DNA of 64,000 bases, taken from Microthyrium microscopicum (taxonomy: Eukaryota > Ascomycota > Dothideomycetes > Microthyriales > Microthyriaceae). Both the position numbers and the translations under genes were made by a program. This document shows, one piece after another, positions 42,046 through 53,635 of the stretch. The stretch lies in contig MU004239.1 of the NCBI GenBank assembly GCA_010405405.1, forward strand, positions 732,713 through 796,712, written 5' to 3'. Within the stretch, counting starts at the first letter, position 1. Each line of letters opens with the position of its first letter. The notes under the pieces are model-generated. The model saw only the letters and a list, made by a program, of their open reading frames with translations. It did no database searches and was not told the DNA's origin.

Positions 42046-43632
42046 ATCAAAACAAGGTATGAGTTTAATGAGAGACTCGGTTACGAAGCGATGGATGTTT
42101 GTGACGGTTGTGAAAATATCACAAGTCTTATAGGGAATCGTGAAGGTTTATATACTTCAAGGTTTTGGTAACAGACAGGCGAACAGCTCACACCATCAAA
42201 GCAACGGACTAAACGTCGGCCGCAACTATAAGAGTTACGATCCACTATAATGACTTTACAACCACATTGGAAAGCGATCGCAAAGTCTCGCCTGCCAAGT
42301 GAATCCTTTGAACCAACTAAGTTGGGCTTCTTCGGTGTTACTTTGATATACGAAAGTGCACATTATCAGCTATGGGGGCCATCCAAATATATCGATACAG
42401 AGGGCTTTCGCATAGCGAAGCCATTAATTAACAGTTTATAGAGCCAAAAGTGTCAAACAACTCTCGAGATGTCTACGTGCAATCACCATCAATTAACATG
42501 CTATTTTGTTATTGGCTAGATAGTTCGCAAGACAGTTCGGATGTGGTGGAAGAGAGCGGGGTCCCCATATTTAGCAATGTCAGGTACGAATTCAACGCAC
42601 GGTTTGTACGTTCTTGCTACCATGTGGCCTAGGCTTTGTAATTCATATATGAAAGCGCTCAATTGACCAATGGCTTTCCAAAGGGAGCTGTCAATAATTG
42701 GAACCATATAGCACGATCTCGATCCTTGCCCTAACGTAAGAAGCGTCGTAGAGCCTACTACATGGGTTTGACGGTGGCACGATATATCCGTTAGAACTTC
42801 ATACAAATGTCTAGAAAGCTAGTTTTGAGCTGTAAGGAGCATGCATACACGCTATTATAGATTAGCGAATGCGATCACATAGTAGTGTAAAGAAAGACGT
42901 GCTTTTAATCAATCAAAGCCATGAGCCCACGATCGGGGCTGAATTCCGGGGTAGATCTAGACAACTTGCCCTTGCTTATATCACTGGAATGTCCCACTTG
43001 CAATTCGACGGAATCTGTCAAATTGTAGGTGTATTGCGCACGATCACACCAGCTCGCTCAACAACATCTTGGAGCGATAAGGCTGAGCTAGCTCGAAACG
43101 TACTAGTGCTTCGGCGCGGCCCGCTCATCCGTGGCTCTAACCAAGTTGAGGTCAGAGAAGAGTATTTCTGGACTTGTCCTTGGCTATTCATGTACTCCGC
43201 AAAGTGCATTCTACCTTGAGTACATAGGGGGAACCGGGAACGCTGAAATCGCGTTGCTAGGCACAAAAAGATTGCTGCAAATATTGTATGTCATTAGACA
43301 AAGCAAATAGCTACTTCCGGCGGAAGTTTTCGGCATTGGTCAGCCTGAGTGATCACCTTTTCTTCCTAAGTTGTTTTCTGTTTTTGATTGTCTGGAAAGT
43401 TTGTTAGCTTGGAAGCTCGTCTGGTATAAAAGCAATGCTTAGAGTCAAATAAGTTGTGAGAGCCGTCCCTTCCATTTTTGGGTTTCGGTTGAAGTTGAAC
43501 TTCCTTGCATTGATCACACCACCACCACTAACGTCATACGCCACGCAATCATCAAATCATCACAACAGAACTCATTCTTGAGAACTTCTAGGAAACATCC
43601 GTAGAAATTCATCTTGCTAAAGCTCTGCCAGT
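42046..43632. other. Intergenic region, 1.6 kb, with TATA box near the right end
   Basis: Open frames at 42806-42516 (minus) and 42869-43219 (plus) have no domain support. A clear TATA box, TATAAAAG at about 43424-43431, stands about 205 bp before the ATG of the cyanamide hydratase gene. Confidence 0.4.
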
Positions 43633-44461
43633 ATGCCTCACCACCATTCTCATGAACCCCACGGTCCCGACTACCACGGCTGGAACGCTGTGCCTCGAAA
43701 TCTTGAGACCTTCTTGAAGGGAGTTGGCTCAATTGAGACCCTACCATATGAGATCGAAGACATAGATATTCCATCGTCAGCAGCATGCATCAAGGTCATT
43801 GAGTATGCTCGAACCGAGCTTCCAGAGCCCACCTTCAACCACTCAATGAGAGTGTATTACTGGGGTACGTAAACCAAATCAACTATACAACGAACTAAAA
43901 CTCTTAGGAATGGCATTGATGAAAAACTACAATCCTTGGGAGCTGAAGAACACTGAAGGCCTGGCTGAATCGTTTCTGCTCTCATGCATGCTTCACGATA
44001 TCGGCACTGCCCCACAAAACATCAAATCAACCAGACTTTCATTCGAGCTCTGGGGAGCTATCAAGGCAAGGGAGCTTTTGCCCACTTTCGGAGCACATGA
44101 AGATCAGGCAGATCTTGTGGCTGAAGTCATCAACCGGCATCAAGACTTGGGCGAGCATGGCGCCGCTCCGGCTGTTCTTGGTCTGATCTATTTCGGTACT
44201 CTTTTTGGTAATTCCACATCTTATCCATAATCGTCTGTATGTGATTTCGACTGACAAGATGCAGATAACATTGGAGCAAATGCAAAGCTCATCCATCCAT
44301 CAACTCTTGCAGCTGTGGTTAAGGAATTTCCAAGAATCAAGTGGACATCTTGCTTTGCTGCTACCATTCGCGAGGAAGTGGGAGCGAAACCATGGGCACA
44401 CACTACGGTGATTGACAAATTCGCCGAGACCGTTGAGGCAAATGCTCTGTTCTCTGAGTGA
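43633..44461 (+). CDS. HD-domain cyanamide hydratase-like protein
   Basis: Member of the fungal cyanamide hydratase family (cyanamide to urea), an HD-domain metalloenzyme; cytosolic. Three exons: 43633 to about 43864 (ending RVYYWG), 43908 to 44209, and 44269 to TGA 44459-44461, with GTACGT...TTAG and GTAATT...GCAG introns. Metal ligands are FNHSMRVYYWG (His), CMLHDIGT (His-Asp) and probably the His of INRHQD. The EYART ELPEPTF region before the first His and the DNIGANAKLIHPSTL and GAKPWAHTTV segments are family marks. About 240 aa, normal. The His-rich start (MPHHHSHEPHG) might bind metal. Regulation by a TATA promoter suggests inducibility. Confidence 0.88.
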
Positions 44462-45111
44462 CCAACCACTCAAAGGATTGTATGCAGATTAGGCATGATC
44501 AATCAAAACAGAGTCAATAAATTTATCTGAAGACATAAAGAGCCAAAATCAGTAAGCCGATCAAGCCAGCCTTTGCTGTACTTATCCGGCTAAACGCCAA
44601 GAGCAAGCACGGCAATACATTTCACAAGTAGCTGGTCTCTCATGATGCAATTAACTTGTGAAAGTACCCCATATTGCGAACATGGCGACAGTACAATTTG
44701 GCTTAACAGGCTTGCTTTGACAGCCTTGTTGAAGCTTGTACAGAGAATCATCAAGTCCTTACTTCTGCATAAGTTAGGCCGCAGACCTGACCGCTACTCG
44801 AAAAAAAATTAGCTGCTAGTTAATCAATTTCTTAATCCTAAAGCTATAGTAAGTTGAAGTGCAACAAAAAAAATCTGAAAATTTCGAATATTTGGCTGAG
44901 CAAGGCTGAACTTCATCCTCTGGGCCCTCCTAACAGGCCCCTTCCTTGCAAAACATCGCGTGAGCTGACAACGTACGTCATAGCCAACCTCACGTCTTTA
45001 TTTACTGTCGCGCAGGCTGCTAGTTTCCATTTTCAAACTGTTATATCGACCTCCAAACCCTCAAACCTCTCAAACAATACATCGAACCGTCAATATCCTA
45101 CGCCCAACAAC
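44462..45111. other. Intergenic, no gene seen
   Basis: 3' flank of the hydratase gene and promoter of the 66-aa protein gene. No domain-bearing frame is present. Confidence 0.3.
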
Positions 45112-45427
45112 ATGCCTGTCAATACTGAATCCGATGGAAAGGGAGGTATCTACACAATCTAGAACCGCCAAGATAAGCAGCCAATTGATAACATGAACAG
45201 GATTGAAGGCCGCCGAAGAAAAGAAGGGAGGCAATGCCGTAACTGATACTATGGCACAGATGGCACACAAAGCCAACCCGGTATGTTACTAACACAAGCT
45301 GTTATAAGTTGACGAGTACACAAGTACTAATACGGGTCAGGGTATTCATATCTCTGAGAACCTTCCAGAGAAGGCCAACAAAGAAGACTTGGACAAGCGA
45401 ATGGAAGAATTGAACAAAGACAAATGA
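45112..45427 (+). CDS. Small hydrophilic 66-aa protein
   Basis: Three tiny exons (45112-45145, 45201-45280, 45341-45427) join in frame: MPVNTESDGKGG, then LKAAEEKKGGNAVTDTMAQM and AHKANP, then GIHISENLPEKANKEDLDKR with MEELNKDK. Introns are GTATCT...ACAG (55 nt) and GTATGT...TCAG (60 nt, with several TACTAAC-like branch points). It is highly charged, without Cys, signal peptide or hydrophobic helix, and probably disordered. Small Lys/Glu-rich proteins of this look are stress-linked in some fungi, but I do not recognise this one. The exon phases are the evidence. Confidence 0.65.
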
Positions 45428-45790
45428 GAAAATGTGTTGTACTGCTGACGATATGAATGAATACTCGACCTAAAGATCTATATATGTTTCCTTGCTGGTG
45501 ACGGTTGTGATATAAATATGGTCAGTATATTGCTAATGGGCTTCACTTGCAGTTTCACATTTACGAAGAGCTATTGTGTTTGGGGTTGGGCAAAGCAATT
45601 TTTATTTATTTCACGTCCTTTAGACTACAAGATTGGGATTCGACCTGTTGCGGTCGATACATGAATTTTCTCCAGTGGATTACAAATGAAATGGAACCAA
45701 AAGAATGGACTAGCCGAGACGACTACGGAAAGAGCAGCAAAGAGTTTACTGCTCAGAAATTTGAGACTCTAGCAACCAAGTATTGATTGG
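45428..45790. other. Convergent 3' intergenic region
   Basis: Separates the 66-aa protein gene from the low-complexity gene. A plus ORF at 45547-45786 has no support. Confidence 0.3.
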
Positions 45791-47254
45791 TTAATGTCGA
45801 CTACTTCTAGTGGAAGGTCGCCGAGAAGAACTGCGACGTTCGCTGCCGGGATTAGAGTTGGAGGCAGCGCGAGAAAGGGCCGCAGTTCCGCTGTGAGGAT
45901 TGTGTCCACCTGCAGTTGGTTGACGCGAACTAGCTCGCGGTCGCATGGTGTGACTAGTGGCATTTGACTCTCGGCGGCTGGAGGTGGATTCACCTTCACG
46001 ACGAGAACTCCGAGACGACTCTCGGTGACTTGGGCCAGACTCACTTTCACGTCGAGATGCAGAACGGCGAGCGTTTTCTGCCGGTGTGTGTTGAGAGGAA
46101 GTGGATGTGCGACGGAACAGAGTATTGAAGCCCCGCTGGAGCATGCTGCCTCGGCCTAGCTGAACGCCTTCACCTTGGAAGTTTGCAGGAGCAGGAGCTT
46201 CATTTCGGTGAGAGCGTTGAGATGTTGAGCGTCGAGGGGCTGCGCCAGAAGCAGGGGCTGGAGCTTCATTGCGATGAGATCGGCGAGAAGTAGATGGGCG
46301 AGGAACTGCGCTAGGAACTGGAGCGCCATAAGCTCCAACACCAAGAGGACGACCGTAGTTGTCGAAGTTGCCAGGATGCGGTTGGTGTTGGGGCTGTTCA
46401 GCTTGTCGAGAACGACTAGAAGATCGAGAAACTCCGTGGGTGCTATGGCTGCGAGGTATACCTTGAGCCTGAGGTGCAGCATGAGCAGTTGGTGGTCGAG
46501 CATTGCCCCGAGTGCTTGGGGTACGTTGCATAGGATGAGCTGGAGCTGGCTGGCCCATAAAATGTGCAGTTGGGATTATCTCAACCTGTGGAATAACCAC
46601 GGGGCCATATTCAGCTTCCATAGACGCATGATGTGGAGCGTTTCTGCCATAATTGTTCGCGGCTTCTTCTGTCACCACTTCAATCTCATATTCAGCCATG
46701 AAGCGTTCCAGATCTCGTCCTGGCTCGAGTCTCATTCGTTCCTCCGTAACTGGGTGCAGATAGTCGAGTGCGTTCATGCTAGTGCAATCTGCTATTAGAT
46801 AATCCTGGACCGCGTTAGGTTCGCTATGCAATCTATACGCGATTTGAGGGGACCGAATGTGAGCAGGATTTGTCGGATCGTACGGTCCGAGACTAGCTGG
46901 AAGAGCTGGAACATGCATTGGAATGCCTCGACGGTATTGGTTTTGGTCGACAGCAGGATTAGCTCGAGCTGGGTGACGTCTGTTGAAATCTTGCCAATAG
47001 GGATCTTGTCTATGGATGGCACGTTGCGTACGGAAGCCCATCTGATTTCCATGACCTGCCTGGTTGCCGTATTCAGGCTGGTTTCCGTATTCAGGCTGGT
47101 TTCCATAGTTTTGCTGTTGGCCGTATCCGCCGTAACCTTGTTGTTGACCGTAACCACCGTTGCCGTAGTTTTGTGGTTGGCCATAACCGCCGCTGCCGTA
47201 GCCTTGCGGAGGGCCATAACCACCGTTGCCATTGCCCATACCGTTTGGGAACAT
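45791..47254 (-). CDS. Low-complexity protein with Gly/Tyr/Gln-rich N-terminus and Ser/Arg-rich C-terminus
   Basis: Single exon, 487 aa from ATG 47254. Residues 1-75 are a prion-like array of GGYGQ/QQNYGNQ units, including tandem NQPEYG copies. Residues 80-240 are the only stretch of normal complexity (DPYWQDFNRRHPARANP, ALDYLHPVTEERMRLEPGRD, FMAEYEIEVVTEEAANNYG) and could fold. Residues 240-487 are Ser/Arg/Pro-rich, with a duplicated RSHRNEAPAPA block and many SRRES units. No known domain. Such architecture is seen in RNA-binding or condensate-forming proteins, but no RRM or RGG domain is present, so that is only an idea. A long intact frame supports expression. Confidence 0.7.
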   Translation of the reverse strand: MFPNGMGNGNGGYGPPQGYGSGGYGQPQNYGNGGYGQQQGYGGYGQQQNYGNQPEYGNQPEYGNQAGHGNQMGFRTQRAIHRQDPYWQDFNRRHPARANPAVDQNQYRRGIPMHVPALPASLGPYDPTNPAHIRSPQIAYRLHSEPNAVQDYLIADCTSMNALDYLHPVTEERMRLEPGRDLERFMAEYEIEVVTEEAANNYGRNAPHHASMEAEYGPVVIPQVEIIPTAHFMGQPAPAHPMQRTPSTRGNARPPTAHAAPQAQGIPRSHSTHGVSRSSSRSRQAEQPQHQPHPGNFDNYGRPLGVGAYGAPVPSAVPRPSTSRRSHRNEAPAPASGAAPRRSTSQRSHRNEAPAPANFQGEGVQLGRGSMLQRGFNTLFRRTSTSSQHTPAENARRSASRRESESGPSHRESSRSSRREGESTSSRRESNATSHTMRPRASSRQPTAGGHNPHSGTAALSRAASNSNPGSERRSSSRRPSTRSSRH

Positions 47255-48301
47255 GTTAGATGGTCTACTTTTTGAGGGGTTGTTTTGGTTTGGGAAAGAC
47301 AGATTGTGTTGTCTATAGGACGGGGTGTGTATGAAGAGCGGTGATGGTTTTTGATCTAGGTCTAAGACACATGGTTTATGTCTATAAATTGGATTTCAGG
47401 AGGGTAAATTTATGACTCGACAATGGGATTGTTAAAGCACAATGTGCTTGGCATGAGGAAGAATCTCTTAGTCTTACATCGACTGCCTATGGTAGAACAG
47501 TCTTTGTCCTGCTCATTGTTCATCAAGAAAGGTAACGACAATCTCTTCGGCTCAAGACAATGAGTGGGATGGTGACTTTGGCAGCCTTTATATGGCATCT
47601 TGAAGAGAGTCAGATTCGCAAGGCATTGGACTTGGACAAGATACCACCTAACCAGTTGACAAAATGAATGAAGCGCTCCCATTAACTACCTATATGATGT
47701 GTCCCATCGCAGTTTGTGAAAACAAGATGCTTTGTTTGGCGGCTTCTTCGAGAGAAAATCGAAGGTGCTGCGGATTTAGGGGACGGTCAAGCACTTGATC
47801 CTAAAGCGTAGCAAATGTTATACATCGCACTTCATGAGACTGCGCCGATTATCTTGTCGTCTGGTCGGCAGCTTACAATTATTAGAAACCTTTTCTACAA
47901 AGATATAGAACCATTTCCACAGTTACCGTTATGTCAATGAATGAAGTTGAAGCTCACTTCAATCCATCATTGCAGTATATTGGAGACGTTCATTCGGGCA
48001 TAGGTCATTACTTCCTCTGAATCCTTAGATCTAGGCTGTAGTTCAAAAGAATCTTGATATCTTAGGTTTCGCTGAGTTAGAATTGGTTAATCCCATATAT
48101 AAATAGCAGAAATCCATTGGGCGTCGTTTTCATTCTGTTTATATTGTTTTAACACTTACATTGATCAAATTTGACAGGATATAGTCTGAAGCAAAAGAAG
48201 ATTTTATTACTACTAGATGAGGCGTCATTTGGGAGTTACATTGCTTGGAAAGTAAGGGTATAGGGAAAGGTTCATGTCTCGTTTCAATCACCCGTAGAAG
48301 A
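47255..48301. other. Intergenic, about 1 kb
   Basis: Upstream region of the low-complexity gene and 3' flank of the next. A 90-codon minus ORF at 47682-47410 has no support. A TATATAAATAG element at about 48097-48107 faces no obvious gene. Confidence 0.3.
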
Positions 48302-48949
48302 TCAACGACCAAACAGCTTACGTAGTCGACCCATTGGACGCGGAGATTCTGATATTTTCTTAGTCACAGGACGACGAGGGGAAACCATTGCCATGAAGTG
48401 GCCATATGGCTCTGGGCCTGAGTCCGAACTCTCATCTTCTTGGATCGGCAGTGACAGTCCTGGTGTGATGCCGAATGGATGATGCTGATCTTGGCTAGAG
48501 TTTGGAGGATTTCGATTGACGTATGCCTGCAAAGCTCGCTGGGGCGAGACACGATTGGTGGAGGGACTTACAATATGTGCAGAAGCTGTTGTGTGAGAGT
48601 CTGAACCATTTCTTGCGACTGATGCTTTTGGGTATGAACCAGGGGCGTTTGTAGACTTGGATCTAGAGAGCGACTTTTTGTATGGAGCACTAGGCGTCTT
48701 GGTCGACTTGGATCGAGACATTGGAACGCTCTTGGGAGACTCTTGGGCTTTGTGATACACAGTAACTGACCGTGAAAGAGACGACCGTATATGGTCTGGC
48801 GAAAACTTATCTGTCCAGCTTTGACTCAGTTCCTGCGGACTGGATTGATAGCCCGTTGTTGCTTGACCATAACCAGCGGGCCAATATTGAGGTGGTTTTT
48901 CGCTAGACCCAGTATTTTCGTTTTTTGCTGGTAACATCTCCCTGCTCAT
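48302..48949 (-). CDS. Ser/Pro-rich, probably disordered protein
   Basis: Single exon, 215 aa, ATG at 48949. It is rich in Ser, Pro, Lys and Arg, with a duplicated unit (SRSKSTKTPSAPYKK then SRSKSTNAPGSYPK) and several SP/TP sites that could be phosphorylated. A less biased segment, HHPFGITPGLSLPIQEDESS, lies before an Arg-rich end (RRPVTKKISESPRPMGRLRK, then LFGR). No domain, transmembrane helix or signal peptide. I do not recognise it. The frame is much longer than expected by chance, and the repeat is in frame, so it is probably a real gene. Confidence 0.6.
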   Translation of the reverse strand: MSREMLPAKNENTGSSEKPPQYWPAGYGQATTGYQSSPQELSQSWTDKFSPDHIRSSLSRSVTVYHKAQESPKSVPMSRSKSTKTPSAPYKKSLSRSKSTNAPGSYPKASVARNGSDSHTTASAHIVSPSTNRVSPQRALQAYVNRNPPNSSQDQHHPFGITPGLSLPIQEDESSDSGPEPYGHFMAMVSPRRPVTKKISESPRPMGRLRKLFGR

Positions 48950-49469
48950 GAGTCTTGTGTGATATCCTGAGTTGATGATGCGTCCAGATCCTTCAATTAC
49001 AGGACCTGAGGAATCTAGCCTAGCACAATCAGAGGTTTAGGATGTGTTCATTCGCTATGTGTAAAATTTGGATCCCAACTATAAGTTGGTCCTCACCCTT
49101 GAGACACTATAGTGAACTATCCCATTGTTGAAATGTTCCTTTTTTCATCGAAGTAGTCTTTGTCTGTTCAATGTCGTACATGCTAACAGCCCGCATGACC
49201 AAAAGCGAAGATGTCTCCCACGGCACTATATGATAGGAAAGACGCATTAATTCCTCGGGTTTCTAATATAGATTCAAGCACTTTGAACAATCAACTGGAG
49301 CTAAGCGTAGCAGATGGTAGACACATGATTGATAGGAACATGTCGGTCATTTTGTCGCCCAGTTGAGTTTAGTCGCCAAACAGCATCCGAAACTTTCAAT
49401 AATGAACAATCGAAGAACTTAATTTTCAGAAAGAACCTTCGACGTTTCCTTCCCTGTAACCGGGAGCCT
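48950..49469. other. Intergenic, no gene seen
   Basis: Upstream of the Ser-rich gene and 3' flank of the HET remnant. Nothing else is seen. Confidence 0.3.
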
Positions 49470-50780
49470 TTATATCAATTCGAACTGAACATCTAGCTCT
49501 TTTTGAAACTCGCGAATGATGGTCATGTCGAAGACACATCCCATGCCAACACGCTTATACTCATCTTGGCTCGTATTTTCTGTCTTCTCAAGAAGCAGAA
49601 TATCAAAAGCATTGTGCGTATGGCCGAGATTACCAAGTTGACCATATACTATGCCACCTAGAATACCTGTCCTTGTGGAAACGTGCAATGCAACAAGCCG
49701 AAGACGGTAGTCCTTGGTGGTCGGATCAAAGCGAATCATTTCCAGGTTATCAAGCACTGCCCAGCCAGCGATAATGGATGGCTCAGCAATAGAGCATAGC
49801 TGAAACCAGGCATAACCGCGCTCGGTTTTGTCATCTTCTGTCGTCCATAGTTCCTGTGCGTTGGACTTGGTAACTTTACGCAAGAAGTTTCTCTGCTTCT
49901 CATCTAGTGTCTCGCGGATCCACACGTTTGTCATTCGGCCTTCTACTCTTAGACGAGTAAAGCTGTTGTTTAAAGCATAAGGAAATAACAACTGACCCGG
50001 ATGACTGTTTGTAGATTCGTCGAACGCATTACAATTGTTACATGGGCTCTGAATCTTTACTTCAGTGTTGTCCCCCGCTATTAAATGGGTGATCTGCATT
50101 TCGGGCTTCGAATGCGGTGGTTTCTGATCCCAGCAGACCGCATTCAATGTCGAAGCCCACGACCAAGAAGGATAACCAGCCAGTGGTTTGTAGGATCCTT
50201 CTATATTCTTCCTCTGCCAGAGAAGACCTTGGTGAATGTCTCGCAGCCAGAGACCTGCAATGTATTCATAGTGTTGAGGCTCTGCATGGTACTTTTTATC
50301 GTTTATCGAGAAGATTGAGCGAACTTCCTTTGCAACACCTGCCATTGCTATGATACGATCTTTGTTGGCTTGAGTGAGGTCAAGCTCAGAGTACAACTCT
50401 ACCAACGTGTACCAAAGCAATTCGGGAGAACCTGTGAACTTTCGGATGCCGGCCTTGAAAAACGGATCTAGCTTGGTACTAGTGCTATGTGGAAATTCGA
50501 TATGGGCCTCTGATACTGGATAACTATCCTGGCACTCGAAAAACAAGCCTGCGGTGGTGAAGTACAGTATACGGCGGCTAAGAAACCATTCTTGAAAGAT
50601 CCATCCCCGCTGAAGTAGTGGACTATTACGGACCAAGTTACGATACTCTTGAGCATGGTCCACCGTCCCAGTGAGGACAGAAGAAGAGATACTTTGACAT
50701 GGACGCATTGACACCATACAAATATAATCTCGCGAAATCTTGAGTAAAGTAATATTGAGCATAGCAGTCAAACTTTGCAC
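49470..50780 (-). pseudogene. HET-domain protein gene, 5' truncated
   Basis: An intact 436-codon frame matches the second half of fungal heterokaryon-incompatibility (HET) proteins. EYRNLVRNSPLLQRGWIFQE with WFLSRRILYFTTAGLFFECQ is the C-terminal end of the HET domain; DRIIAMAGVAKEV, YIAGLWLRDIHQGLLW and YPSWSWAS are the conserved blocks that follow. The first 100-150 residues of the HET domain (the YxALSYxWG part) are not found upstream on this strand; only about 295 bp separate it from the next gene. The first ATG (50780) falls inside the domain. Either the gene lost its 5' end, or it is expressed as a short form. HET proteins trigger incompatibility cell death. Confidence 0.7.
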
Positions 50781-51075
50781 CGTAGCTACATAAAACTTGA
50801 AGAACTCACAGTTAAATGGTTTGTGGGATAATGAAGAGGAAGAAGTAGTGGTATCTTCTCAGGGCATGCTCCAGTTTGTCCGAGGTCCAAATATGTATAG
50901 CTTAGAATCTATCTGATTCTGGTATATTGCTATTAGTATAGTGATGGGCTATTGCTTCAATATAGTGATTAGCGCCCAATGCTTACTTGCAATCAGTACA
51001 TGAAGTGCTATAAAGAAAACCACCGTCAGGTACGTTTTTTTTCAGAACCCGGTGCTCTTTTCAAGATCTTTCGAA
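50781..51075. promoter_or_regulatory. Divergent intergenic region, HET remnant / glycosidase-like gene
   Basis: The 295 bp contain AT-rich stretches (about 50890-50990) and must hold the promoter of the glycosidase-like gene. The missing N-terminal HET coding sequence is not here. Confidence 0.35.
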
Positions 51076-53635
51076 ATGGCGCGAAGTACACTCTCGTTTT
51101 TGTTGCTCGCTCTTTTTTCTGGTGCTACCCATGCTGTTGTAGCGGCAGAATATCAGTTCCACACACCTGAGGCTATCGTCGAATCGCCTAATTTGAGCGT
51201 AAACTCAACAGCCTTCTTTTTTGAAGAGGTCATTAATGCAACTGTGAGAGTTCCGTTCGCTCTAGAGGCTAACGAAGCAATTCCAATTGAAGGATATCTC
51301 AAAATAACGGACATTGATGTAGCAGGTGGTTCTTGGGCTGTAAGCTGAACTGGACTGAGCACATAAGATATAATCTAACCATTTTTCTCAGGTCCACGAA
51401 GATCTGCAGAATCGCAATGGGCACATCGTATTTCAGTCAAGTAGTGGTGCTCAGAGAGTCCTTCCTCGAACCTCTGAGCCTTTCAATCCTCCTGCAAACG
51501 CCAAGTACCCGCGATATGCTGGCTTGAGCATTGCAGAAGTTGGTCTTGCGCTTAATGATATGCTGGCTGATAGATTGCTTGCGTCTGGTGAGCCAATTGA
51601 GGAGCAAGTGAAGCACACTATTCCCCCAATCACTCGCCAAACATGGAACGGATTTGTTGGAAACGTTCAAGCAAATGATGTTGTTGCGGTATACCCACAA
51701 GGCTCAACCAAAAGGTAGGTCAATCTTTTATATTCGTTTCTTGCAACATTTCAGTCGCTGAGCTCAGTGACTGACCAGTTCCACTCAGATGACTCTGGAT
51801 TTTAGCATACTCATATACTTAAAAAAGCTTTACTAACTAAAATCAGTTTCCAAAATGTGCATCTTGCACCAGAGGCAAGTGCTGGACGCAATACCCGCTT
51901 GGAAGGATTTGTTGGTGCATGGAAGCCAGCTATCCGGAAAGTCATGCCAACTTCAGCCACAGACTATTGGGAGACGATCATCTTCGGCGATGTCGATGCT
52001 CCCGACCCTTTCATTATTCAAACTTGGCATCGCAATCAGCACGTTGTGAATGGTCGTGTTGTTAAGGTCACTTACGGAAAAAGCTACCCTACGTTCGCTA
52101 AAGTCCAAAAATCGGTCGATTCCAAGAAGTTCTATGCGGCTTTATTCAGCTTTGCGAACTACTGGGAGAAGCACCTCGAAGACAGAGTCAATATCCAGCT
52201 ACCAGATTCTTCATGGGCCGATATGAGTACTCATGCGTTTGCTAAAGAGTTGATGACAAGGCCTGGCGGTAACTATCCAAAATACGGGGCATTTGACCGT
52301 GACTATGCTGGTTCGGAATACGATGGATTCCAGGACATTTTCACATCGGCTGTGTCTGCCAATCTCGAACACGGCCGTTTCAACCACGCGAAAGATGTTA
52401 TTGAGAATTATTACACTCTTTTTGTCTCGGACGAGGGCGATATCAATATGCGTGGTCCCCAAGTCGGCCAATTCGGACTGACATTGTCCCTACTTGCCAA
52501 GTATGCTCACTACACTGGAGACACCGCGCTTCTCCAGAAACACAAAGCCAAGATCGTGGCAACAGCTGGCATGCTCGTTAAACTCCATGAAGAAGGTCTA
52601 GCTCTTCCAAATTCAGATTCCGGTCACGGACTCATCCACGGGTGGTCAGAAAGCGACGCCTGTTTGAAAGGGCGGCCAGAAATCTGGTGGAAACCGTACT
52701 TCTCTAACAGTGCATTTACGATCCGTGGTTTTAGAGATATTGCTGCGCTTCCACTGTTCAAAGACGAAAGTGCCAACTGGCTCAAGCGTGCCGATGCGCT
52801 CCAGAAACGCACCGTCGAATCCATCAAAGCATCCATCATGACGGACAAAGGAAAAACCTTATATGTTCCTCCTCTGCCAGGGACAAAACAAACTTTCAGA
52901 GAATCAATGGCAGCCCGTGGAGACAGCGAACAAGCTTGGCCCCATCGTCTGTACGCCGAGTTGCTGCATGCAAACATCCTGCCAAAAGAGCTCCAAAATC
53001 AGGTCCAGGACACAGTGCGCGCCTATGGAGCCAGCTCAATGGGTGTAATAGCTAACGTTGGAGTCCCGTCTCCGGCTACTCGCGATATTCTTGGCTTCAT
53101 CTCGTACGGTTCCGCTTTGTCACTACTATACCTAGACCGCATTGATGAGTTTGTTCTATTCCTATACTCGCACAGGTACCATGTTCACAACCGTGGCGCA
53201 TGGCTAGCGGGTGAAGTCACAGGTACCGCTGGCGGAGTAGCAGCCTTCTGTGTTCCTGCGCAAATGACGATTCCTATAATTCTGCGATGGGCACTGGTAC
53301 TCGAAGACCAAGACTCGGATCTGCTATATCTCGGTCGAGGCGTTCCCCGCGAATGGCTCGGTACCGGAAAGGCAATCAGTATCAAACAAGCTCCAACTCG
53401 TTGGGGTAGAGTAGATTATAGCATTATGTTGACGGCTCCTGGCAAGGTGAGAGCTCAGGTCAAGTTCTCGGGCAAGGTGCCCAAGGAAATTGAGGTCAAA
53501 CTCAGATTTCCAAAGGGTGGAAAGGTCAAGTCAGCAACGGTCAATGGAAAAGAAGCCAAGATCGCGCCGAATGAAGCGGTGCTTGTGCAGACGGATGGAC
53601 AGACGGAGTTTATCGTTGAAGCCATTGGTGTGTGA
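51076..53635 (+). CDS. Secreted six-hairpin glycosidase-like protein
   Basis: 791 aa in three exons (51076-51339, 51392-51714, 51847-53635), all in phase. A signal peptide (MARSTLSFLLLALFSGATHA) leads into an N-terminal beta region. The central part has (alpha/alpha)6-barrel signatures: FANYWEKHLEDRV, KYGAFDRDYAGSEYDGFQ, GPQVGQFGLTLSLLAKYAHY and SGHGLIHGWSESDACLKG with PEIWWKPYFSN. A C-terminal beta-sandwich follows (KVRAQVKFSGKVPKEIEVKL). Its acidic residues (the Glu of HGWSESD, the Asp of FDRDYAGSEYD) could form an active site. I cannot name a GH family; relatives are annotated as six-hairpin glycosidase-like. Acts outside the cell, probably on plant or fungal polysaccharide. Confidence 0.83.

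Noticed and set aside
42516-43266. ORFs on both strands as decayed genes
   Set aside because: Weak composition signal only and no continuity between frames.
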